A DNA stretch of 11,307 nucleotides, taken from contig JAFARW010000157.1 in assembly GCA_019245275.1 (NCBI GenBank), positions 1-11,307 on the forward strand. The letters run 5' to 3'. This stretch comes from Vulcanimicrobiota bacterium. Lineage in GTDB: Bacteria > Vulcanimicrobiota > Vulcanimicrobiia > Vulcanimicrobiales > Vulcanimicrobiaceae. The position numbers were made by a program, and so were the translations under genes. Under the pieces are notes generated by a model. That model saw nothing but the letters and a program-made list of their open reading frames with translations, searched no databases and was not told where the DNA came from. How positions within the stretch are numbered: the stretch's first letter is position 1; each line of letters opens with the position of its first letter. Shown here piece by piece: positions 1-5,524 of the stretch.

Positions 1-524
1 TCCGTTTGAATGATGTCTCTTTGTTGGGCGGTGCCGCGCTCACTTGGTTCTCTTCGTTTACGACCAATAAGATCGTACCCGGCGCAAACTTCGTACCGGA
101 AAACATCGGCCACGCGAGCATCCAAGGCCTGACTTTTGAACTAAGAACGCCCGACGTCCACCGCATGTACGCGCATTTGAATGTGACCGATCTGTATCGC
201 GCGGTCGACACGGCGACCAATCTTCGCGTCTCCGCAGCGGGCCCAATTTTCTCGGTCAATGCGCTTCTTGGATTTCGCGGCACGCCGCAGAGCATCTTCG
301 AGAGCTGGGGTCTCGTCGCTGACACGCGCGGCGCTCAATTTTATGCCTTCAGTCCAGGCCCCGCGCCCGGCTATACGCGACTCGATGCGTTCGTCCGCTT
401 TAGGCTGGCCGCAAACCGGCTACTCTCGTTGCGCCTCTACAATCTCGCCAACCATCGAATCTCCGACGTGCCGGGCTACCCCGAAGCAGGCACTGCTCTT
501 TTGATTGAGCTCGCGACGCATTAG
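1..524 (+). CDS. TonB-dependent outer-membrane receptor, C-terminal part (5' end outside window)
   Basis: The open frame enters from the left edge (reading frame from base 3) and ends at TAG 522-524, giving about 173 residues. The sequence is a series of alternating polar/hydrophobic beta-strands typical of the last strands of a TonB-dependent receptor barrel. Near the end it has a strand with an LYNLANHRISDVPGYPEAG pattern, which matches the family's usual 'N-L-x-(D/N)-x-x-Y/I...-G-Y-P-x-x-G-R' ending. The following permease and ATPase genes overlap or abut it, so it is probably the outer-membrane step of one uptake system for a siderophore, heme or cobalamin. The plug domain and TonB box lie outside the window, so substrate cannot be judged. 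Oddly, the protein ends in ...IELATH without the terminal aromatic residue usual for BamA-assembled barrels. The TTG at position 6 is internal, not the start. Confidence 0.8.
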   Translation, partial: RLNDVSLLGGAALTWFSSFTTNKIVPGANFVPENIGHASIQGLTFELRTPDVHRMYAHLNVTDLYRAVDTATNLRVSAAGPIFSVNALLGFRGTPQSIFESWGLVADTRGAQFYAFSPGPAPGYTRLDAFVRFRLAANRLLSLRLYNLANHRISDVPGYPEAGTALLIELATH

Positions 525-1530
525 ATCGGCAAACGGCATCAACACCGCGCTGCGTTTAGGCGGCGCAGTGCTCGTGTTGCTTATCGCGATTCTAATCGGC
601 GGCTTGGTCGGCGCGACGCGCCTTTCGTTGCATGATCTGATCGTGGCCCTCGAGCATCCAAACTCGGGGAGCGATGCAGCCACGATCTTGTGGGTGCTAC
701 GTCTGCCGCGCGCGGTTCTCGCAGCGATCGTCGGTGCTGCGCTTGGAATATCGGGTGCGATGCTGCAAGGGATGCTGCGCAATCCGCTCGTCGATCCGTA
801 TTTGACCGGCGTCAGCGCAGGTGCAGCGGCGGCGATCGCCATCGCGGTCGCTTCGGGAATCGCCGCGCCTTTTGTTCCGGCGCTGGGTTTTGTGGCGGGC
901 CTGTGCGCCGCGGTCCTCGTTGCGATGCTGGCACGACGCGGTGGCGGGCTCGACGCGAACCGCCTGATCTTGGCGGGCGTTTCGCTTTCTGCGCTTTTTT
1001 CCGCGATCGTCGCGCTCGTTCTGACTCGTCTGCAACAAGGAGGCTACGCTGAGACGATCATCTCGTGGCTTGCCGGATCGCTTGCCGGGCGCACGTGGCA
1101 CGACCTGACATGGACACTTCCCTATCTTGGGGTCGGTGCGATCGCCGCAACGTTAGCCATTCCTGCGCTCAACGTGCTGCGGCTCGGCGACGTGCGAGCA
1201 GCGGCGCTCGGCGTCAACGTCGATCGGGCACAATGGATTGTTGTCGGCTCCGCGTCGCTCCTGACCGCAAGCGCCGTCGCGCTGAGCGGAATCGTCGGGT
1301 TCGTCGGCTTGATCGTGCCGCACGTTGCGCGTCGCATCGGCGGGTCGGATATGCGCATCGCGTTGCCGCTGAGCGCGCTCTGCGGCGGCGCTTTCATGAC
1401 GCTTGCGGATGCCGCGAGCCGTTCGCTCTTTGCTCCCGTTGAGATTCCGCTGAGCGTCTTGCTCGCATGCATCGGCGTGCCCGCGTTTCTGTACCTCTAC
1501 TTCCGCGGCACAGCAAGGGCGGCCGCATGA
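505..1530 (+). CDS. FecCD/BtuC-family ABC transporter permease
   Basis: This is a 341-residue inner-membrane permease of the iron-siderophore/heme/cobalamin type II importers, the usual family length of about 330-350. It is strongly hydrophobic, with roughly ten membrane segments, the first at about residues 17-37. Family motifs are in order: RLPRA at 66-70, RNPLVDP at 92-98, the cytoplasmic coupling-helix region GDVRAAALGVNV at 228-239 that contacts the ATPase, GFVGLIVPHVAR at 265-276, and a C-terminal segment with IPLSVLLACIGVPAFLY around 314-330. The TTG at 505 is the first possible start, since an in-frame TGA lies directly before it. It overlaps the receptor gene by 20 bases, so translation is probably coupled. 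The downstream ATPase begins within its stop codon (ATGA). No periplasmic binding protein gene is in view. The family assignment is firm; the substrate is unknown. Confidence 0.93.
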   Translation: MSSRRIRSANGINTALRLGGAVLVLLIAILIGGLVGATRLSLHDLIVALEHPNSGSDAATILWVLRLPRAVLAAIVGAALGISGAMLQGMLRNPLVDPYLTGVSAGAAAAIAIAVASGIAAPFVPALGFVAGLCAAVLVAMLARRGGGLDANRLILAGVSLSALFSAIVALVLTRLQQGGYAETIISWLAGSLAGRTWHDLTWTLPYLGVGAIAATLAIPALNVLRLGDVRAAALGVNVDRAQWIVVGSASLLTASAVALSGIVGFVGLIVPHVARRIGGSDMRIALPLSALCGGAFMTLADAASRSLFAPVEIPLSVLLACIGVPAFLYLYFRGTARAAA

Positions 1531-2309
1531 TTGCGGCGCGCGCGCTCGATGTTCGTATCGCAAAACGCAATTTGCTGCAGAACCTCAATTTCACGGTCGG
1601 TGAAGGCGAGTTCGTTGCCATTTTAGGTCCAAACGGCGTCGGAAAGACGACGTTGTTGCGCACGCTCTGCGGCTTGCATCACGATGTCAGTGGAGCAGTC
1701 GAATTCGCGGGACGCGCGCTAACGGAATACTCGGCGGCCGAACGCGCGCGCGCGATTGCGTATATCGCGAGCGATGAGATGATGCTCGAGATGCTGACGG
1801 TGCGGGACGTTGTCGCAAACGGCCGGTATGCATACCACCGCTGGTTCCAGTGGCGGGAAACCCCTAACGACGAGCGTGCGATCATCACTGCCTTAGCCGC
1901 AGTCGGAATGCTCGATTTCGCGGATCGGCTTTTTACGACGCTCTCGAGTGGAGAACGTCAGCGCTGCTGGCTCGCACTGGCTCTAGCGCAAGAAACGCCG
2001 TTGCTGCTCTTGGATGAACCGACGAGCCACCTGGACGTCCACGTCGCGCACGACGTGCTCACTCTTCTTTCGCTTCAACGCGGGGCAGGAAGGGCGGTCG
2101 TCTGCGTGCTCCATGAGATCAACGAAGCGCTCGAGTTCGCGGACCGGATCTTCGTCCTCGGCGATGGCAGGATGCTCGGCGCGTCGACCGCGAGCGAGCT
2201 TATCGAGACGGATCAGCTGGAACGCGCCTACGGAATCGCGATGGAATCGATTCGGTTAAGCGACGGGTCCGTGCGCGTCTTTCCGCGTGCTACGGCAGCC
2301 CTGCGATGA
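1527..2309 (+). CDS. FecE/BtuD-family ABC transporter ATP-binding protein
   Basis: This 260-residue ATPase is the energy-providing subunit for the permease just upstream; the two overlap as ATGA (1527-1530). I chose ATG 1527 over an ATG 60 bases upstream because the earlier one would lie deep in the permease gene and add a sequence not seen in the family. Visible motifs are Walker A GPNGVGKTT at 34-42, signature LSSGE at 139-143, Walker B LLLLDEP at 159-165, D-loop SHLD at 167-170 and switch histidine H196 in VLHE. The Q-loop is unusual: the segment usually reading Y-V-P-Q is Y-I-A-S (79-82), so the expected glutamine is replaced by serine. The C-terminal tail (about 235-260) is a short extension common in this family. 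The substrate cannot be named: siderophore, heme and cobalamin are all possible. The last 20 bases overlap the 3' end of the convergent hydrolase gene. Confidence 0.93.
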   Translation: MIAARALDVRIAKRNLLQNLNFTVGEGEFVAILGPNGVGKTTLLRTLCGLHHDVSGAVEFAGRALTEYSAAERARAIAYIASDEMMLEMLTVRDVVANGRYAYHRWFQWRETPNDERAIITALAAVGMLDFADRLFTTLSSGERQRCWLALALAQETPLLLLDEPTSHLDVHVAHDVLTLLSLQRGAGRAVVCVLHEINEALEFADRIFVLGDGRMLGASTASELIETDQLERAYGIAMESIRLSDGSVRVFPRATAALR

Positions 2310-3204
2310 AATTTGCAATTGCCGGAACGAGCTGAACACTAAGCGGCAGGGTCGGCTGATCGTACGTCGCCACGTTTTTGGCACGATCAGCCGGTGCATC
2401 GCGCAACACGTGATTCATGCCTGGAATGATCAGCAAGCTGGCATTTGGAGCGGCGGATTTCAAACGCCGCGCATCTTGCAAGCCAATTTGAATGTCATGC
2501 GTTCCTTGGACGATCAAGAGCGGCACGTGCAGCTTCTCAATTTCGACCGCGGGATCGTACCGAAACCAAGAAATCAGATAGGGCTGCACACTCGGCCGAA
2601 ACTCCATAAACAACGATGGGTCGATCAACGCGTCCGTCTTGCCGCGGCGCAGGCGATCGGTTATTTGCGCGACGGCGGCGACGACCGGCTGCGACGCGCC
2701 TCCTTCACGAAATTGCTCAACAAGGATCGTTGCTGGATCGCGCCCCGCCCCTTCGAGCGAAATCAGTCCAGCGACATTGGAATCGCGCTCAGCTGCCAGG
2801 ATCCCGATCAAGGATCCCTCGCTGTGCCCAATGATTGAGATGTTGCGAAAGCGCGCATCAGCCTTCAGATGATCAACCAGCACGACGGCGTCCGATGCAA
2901 ACATCTCGAAGCGAAGGTCCTCTTCGCGAAGTCCGGGCATCGCGCTCTGGCCGATCGTGCGCTTATCATAGCGCAAGGTCGCAATTCCGCGTTCAGCAAG
3001 ACCATGCGCAAGCAGCTTATAGGCATCGCTCTCAAGCAGCGGGCCGTTTCCGTTGCGATCTGTCGGACCGGAGCCGGCGATGATTAGTGCAACCGGGAAT
3101 GGCCCAGCGCCCGGAGGGATCGTGAGGGTTCCGTAAAGTTTTCCGCCCGGCACATCTACCGATGTGCTCGCTTCATGCCAGGGGGGAGCCGCAGCCAGCA
3201 GCAC
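2290..3204 (-). CDS. Exported alpha/beta-hydrolase (FrsA/acyl-thioesterase-like fold)
   Basis: This is a serine alpha/beta-hydrolase of about 304 residues. The oxyanion-side motif GSGPTDRNGN is at 44-53, the nucleophile elbow GHSEGS at 126-131 (Ser128), the acid GTHD at 234-237 (Asp237) and the catalytic His in GMNH at 262-265 (His265), so the full triad is present. The GSGPTDRNG motif is typical of exported or envelope hydrolases annotated as alpha/beta-fold or S9-like esterases; the natural substrate is unknown. The start is uncertain. The conventional choice is GTG 3204, but the frame stays open upstream and reads RNRLIATLAIVLLAAA just before APPW, which looks like a signal peptide cut in half by that choice. 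No ATG, GTG or TTG lies between 3204 and the transketolase stop; a CTG at 3225-3223, one base after that stop, is a candidate. It is last in the minus-strand run and is probably coupled to the transketolase gene. Confidence 0.88.
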   Translation of the reverse strand: MLLAAAPPWHEASTSVDVPGGKLYGTLTIPPGAGPFPVALIIAGSGPTDRNGNGPLLESDAYKLLAHGLAERGIATLRYDKRTIGQSAMPGLREEDLRFEMFASDAVVLVDHLKADARFRNISIIGHSEGSLIGILAAERDSNVAGLISLEGAGRDPATILVEQFREGGASQPVVAAVAQITDRLRRGKTDALIDPSLFMEFRPSVQPYLISWFRYDPAVEIEKLHVPLLIVQGTHDIQIGLQDARRLKSAAPNASLLIIPGMNHVLRDAPADRAKNVATYDQPTLPLSVQLVPAIANFIAGLP

Positions 3205-3226
3205 GATCGCGAGCGTCGCGATCAGT

Positions 3227-4216
3227 CTATTTCTTGCGAGCGTACGCCCGACGCACCGCTTCTTTGATCGAGCCGGTGCCCATGCCGTAGTAGTCGATCA
3301 ACTCCATCGGATCGCCCGACTGTCCGAATTGATCGTCGACGCCCACGAACTCGATGGGCGCCGGGTGCTCGTGCGCGAGCAACTCTGCCACGCGCGATCC
3401 CATGCCCGCCGCCTTTTGATGCTCCTCGACGGTCACGACGCTGCGGCAACGTTTCGTGGCGTCTAGGATCGCTGCATCATCCATCGGCTTGATCGTGTGG
3501 TTGTTGACGACGGTGCAATCGATGCCGTCTTCTTCCTGCAACTGGTGCGCCGCAATCAGCGCATTGTAGACCAAGATGCCGCAAGCGACGATCGCAACGT
3601 CGTTGCCTTCGCGAAAGACCTGCGCTTTGCCGATCTCAAATGGCGTCTCTTCCGTCGTGATGACAGCCGACTTTTCGCGTCCGAACCGCAAGTAAGTCGG
3701 ACCCCAGCGTTCTGCGACGGCGAGCGTTGCTTTGCGCGTTTGAACCGAGTCGCACGGCACGACAACCGTCATGTGCGGGATGACGCGCATGATCGCGATA
3801 TCCTCGATCGCTTGATGGGTTGCGCCATCGGGGCCGACGGAGACGCCGGCATGCGCGCCCGCGATCTTGACGTTCGTTTCGTTGAGCGCCATCGTCGTGC
3901 GCACTTGCTCCCACGATCGGCCCGGATTGAACATCGCATAGCTTGCGATGAACGGAATCTTGCCCGCGCTGGCAAGTCCGGCCGCCATTGCAACGAGCAG
4001 CTGCTCGGAGACACCGATCTCGATGTATTGCTCCGGAAGCGCTTTCTTGAAGCCTTCCATGCGTGTCGATTCGGATAGGTCGGCGCAGACGCCGATCACA
4101 TTGCGATCGCGCTTTCCGGCTTCGATCAGACCCTCTCCGAAGCCGTTGCGCGTTGGAACCTGCTTGATTCCCTCAGAATCGAGATAGTTAACGAGCTGCA
4201 TCGTCTCGGCAGCCAT
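3227..4216 (-). CDS. Transketolase, C-terminal subunit (pyrimidine-binding and C-terminal domains)
   Basis: This 329-residue protein is the second half of a two-subunit transketolase (EC 2.2.1.1). It transfers two-carbon ketol units between sugar phosphates in the non-oxidative pentose phosphate pathway, in the cytoplasm. The pyrimidine (Pyr) domain covers about residues 15-190. IEIGVSEQ at 65-72 carries the conserved glutamate (Glu71) that activates thiamine diphosphate; GAHAGVSVGPDGATHQAIED follows, the standard Pyr-domain loop. The C-terminal transketolase domain follows from about 200 to 320 (VAIVACGILVYNA, VVTVEEH, FGQSG). ATG 4216 lies 7 bases after the N-terminal subunit's TAA; a second ATG at 4201 is a weaker alternative. 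The spacing and the missing thiamine-diphosphate-binding PP domain show it acts as a complex with that neighbour. The related DXP synthase and pyruvate dehydrogenase E1 beta families fit less well than transketolase. Confidence 0.94.
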   Translation of the reverse strand: MAAETMQLVNYLDSEGIKQVPTRNGFGEGLIEAGKRDRNVIGVCADLSESTRMEGFKKALPEQYIEIGVSEQLLVAMAAGLASAGKIPFIASYAMFNPGRSWEQVRTTMALNETNVKIAGAHAGVSVGPDGATHQAIEDIAIMRVIPHMTVVVPCDSVQTRKATLAVAERWGPTYLRFGREKSAVITTEETPFEIGKAQVFREGNDVAIVACGILVYNALIAAHQLQEEDGIDCTVVNNHTIKPMDDAAILDATKRCRSVVTVEEHQKAAGMGSRVAELLAHEHPAPIEFVGVDDQFGQSGDPMELIDYYGMGTGSIKEAVRRAYARKK

Positions 4217-4223
4217 GACCGTC

Positions 4224-5081
4224 TTAGGCACGCGCCATAATCCGTTCGCGTTCGGCTTGCAGCTCGCGCAGAGCCACATCCGCCTGCTCTTTATTCGGCG
4301 GCTTGCCGTGCCAAGTGTAGTCGCCCTCCATGTACGAGACGCCCTTACCGGGAACGGTGTGCGCGATGATCACGCTCGGCCGGTCTTTGACTTTGCGAGC
4401 GCGGTCGATCGTCATCAAGAACTCTGCGATGTCGTTGCCGTTGCACTCGAAAACTTCCCAGTTGAAGCTGTGGTACTTGGCAGCAAGCGGCTCGAGCGGC
4501 ATGACCGCTTCGGTATTGCCGTCGATCTGAATAAAGTTGCGGTCGACGATGTTGATAAGATTGTCCAGCCGAAATTTGCCGGCGGTCATGACCGCTTCCC
4601 AATGCAAGCCGCATTGATGCTCGGCATCCGATGTGACAACGTAGACGCGCCAACTTTTTCGATCGAGCTTCGCCGCGACGGCCATGCCGGTTCCCTGCGC
4701 GAGCCCTTCTCCCAACGGCCCGGAGGTCGTTTCAACCGCCGGCAATCGCACGCGCTCGGGATGACCTTGCAGACGCGTGCCAAACTTGCGCAGCGTCAAA
4801 AGCTCTTCGATCGGAAAGTAGCCGGCTTCGGCCATCGCGGCGTATCGAACCGGCGCAATATGGCCGCATGAAAGCAAGAGACGGTCGCGATCTTCCCACA
4901 GCGGATCGTTTGCATCGTGGCGCAGCACTTCGAAGTAAAGTGCGGTAAAGATGTCCGCCATATCGAGCGGCCCGGCCGAGTGTCCCGACCCCGCGGCGAG
5001 CAGCGAGCGAATGATGTTCTGTCGCACGGAATTCGCATGCAACTCGAGTTCGGTGATCTTTTGCCGCGTTGCGACGACCAT
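4224..5081 (-). CDS. Transketolase, N-terminal subunit (thiamine diphosphate-binding domain)
   Basis: This 285-residue protein is the PP (diphosphate-binding) half of a split transketolase. Visible family features are GSGH at 31-34 followed by AGPLDMADIFTALYF, LSCGHIAPVRYA around 70-81, GHPER at 106-110, ETTSGPLGEGLAQGTGMA at 117-133, and the metal/cofactor segment TSDAEHQCGLHWEA at 150-163 followed by DRNFIQIDG at 180-188. Asp152 and Asn182 match the usual magnesium ligands. The usual GDGE...EG core is altered to SDAE...CG. ATG 5081 is used because the upstream extension overlaps another gene and has no family-like sequence. There is no Shine-Dalgarno sequence close to the ATG; a good GGAGGG lies 31 bases upstream with a small hairpin between. 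It is followed after 7 bases by the C-terminal subunit, with which it should form the active enzyme. Confidence 0.94.
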   Translation of the reverse strand: MVVATRQKITELELHANSVRQNIIRSLLAAGSGHSAGPLDMADIFTALYFEVLRHDANDPLWEDRDRLLLSCGHIAPVRYAAMAEAGYFPIEELLTLRKFGTRLQGHPERVRLPAVETTSGPLGEGLAQGTGMAVAAKLDRKSWRVYVVTSDAEHQCGLHWEAVMTAGKFRLDNLINIVDRNFIQIDGNTEAVMPLEPLAAKYHSFNWEVFECNGNDIAEFLMTIDRARKVKDRPSVIIAHTVPGKGVSYMEGDYTWHGKPPNKEQADVALRELQAERERIMARA

Positions 5082-5083
5082 AG

Positions 5084-5099
5084 GGCGGCTATACCCGCC
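5084..5099 (-). promoter_or_regulatory. Small hairpin between displaced Shine-Dalgarno and start of the transketolase N subunit
   Basis: On the minus strand GGCGG (5099-5095), a six-base loop GTATAG and CCGCC (5088-5084) form a perfect five-base-pair GC stem that ends two bases before ATG 5081. A strong Shine-Dalgarno-like GGAGGG sits at 5118-5113, too far (31 bases) to serve the ATG directly; folding would shorten the effective distance to about 15. This could tune translation, but a five-base-pair stem can arise by chance in GC-rich DNA. Confidence 0.3.
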
Positions 5100-5119
5100 G
5101 CAGTTCGAGTAGCCCTCCG

Positions 5120-5524
5120 CTATGGATGGTGGCGATGTGTTGCTCGTTGACCCGTGACGTGCACGTCTTCGACCATCACCCACCCGTTGCGGCCGCGATA
5201 CTCACCGCTCGTCATGCGAACGCCGACGACGTCGGACGGCGCGGGGCGATACTTTTGGTGAATCGCGTTACGGTGACACGAGGTGACGACGGCCGTCGTG
5301 CCCGCTCGCGCCAAAATCGCATGCGGCAGCAGCAGCTTCGCAACTTGATACGAATCGGTTGCATAGGCCAAGAGTCGATGGCGCGAATCCCACACCAAGA
5401 CGTCGGGGTCATAGTTGCCCGAAAAGAGCGCAATTTGACTTCCCGGCATGCTCGAACAGTCGGCCTGCACCGCCAGCGGCCACAAGGCGATGGCGGCAAA
5501 TAACGGGAGCGCGCGCCTAATCAA
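5120..5524 (-). CDS. Small exported protein of unknown function, possible SH3-like C-terminus
   Basis: I do not recognise this 134-residue protein as a named family. It begins with a clear signal peptide (MIRRALPLFAAIALWPLAVQA, split here as MIRRALPLFAA then IALWPLAVQA) with an A-x-A-type cleavage site after residue 21 (VQA before DC). The start is TTG 5524, supported by GGAG 6 bases upstream; it gives a complete signal peptide and overlaps the phosphatase stop by 8 bases. A longer reading frame upstream lies inside the phosphatase gene and is not credible. The mature part has two cysteines (23 and 83) that could form a disulfide. A segment at about 99-121 (VGVRMTSGEYRGRNGWVMVEDV) resembles a small beta-barrel of SH3 type, ending in a His-rich tail (HRHHP). 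It sits between the membrane phosphatase and the transketolase genes and is probably co-transcribed with both. Periplasmic or surface location is inferred. Confidence 0.75.
   Translation of the reverse strand: MIRRALPLFAAIALWPLAVQADCSSMPGSQIALFSGNYDPDVLVWDSRHRLLAYATDSYQVAKLLLPHAILARAGTTAVVTSCHRNAIHQKYRPAPSDVVGVRMTSGEYRGRNGWVMVEDVHVTGQRATHRHHP

Noticed and set aside
420..842. 140-residue minus-strand frame opposite the permease start
   Set aside because: Covers both the receptor end and the permease start in antisense; Ala/Ser/Arg-rich with no domain.
1467..1526. N-terminal extension of the ABC ATPase from an upstream ATG
   Set aside because: Would overlap the permease by over 60 bases and add 20 residues with no family match; ATG 1527 gives the usual start and an ATGA overlap.
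2287..2838. 183-residue open frame on the plus strand, opposite the hydrolase
   Set aside because: Antisense to a gene with an intact catalytic triad; its composition (Arg/Gln/Asp-rich, no domain) is that of a GC-driven shadow frame.
4215..4871. 218-residue open frame on the plus strand, opposite the transketolase N subunit
   Set aside because: Mirror frame of a strongly conserved gene; no recognisable domain and no plausible ribosome site.
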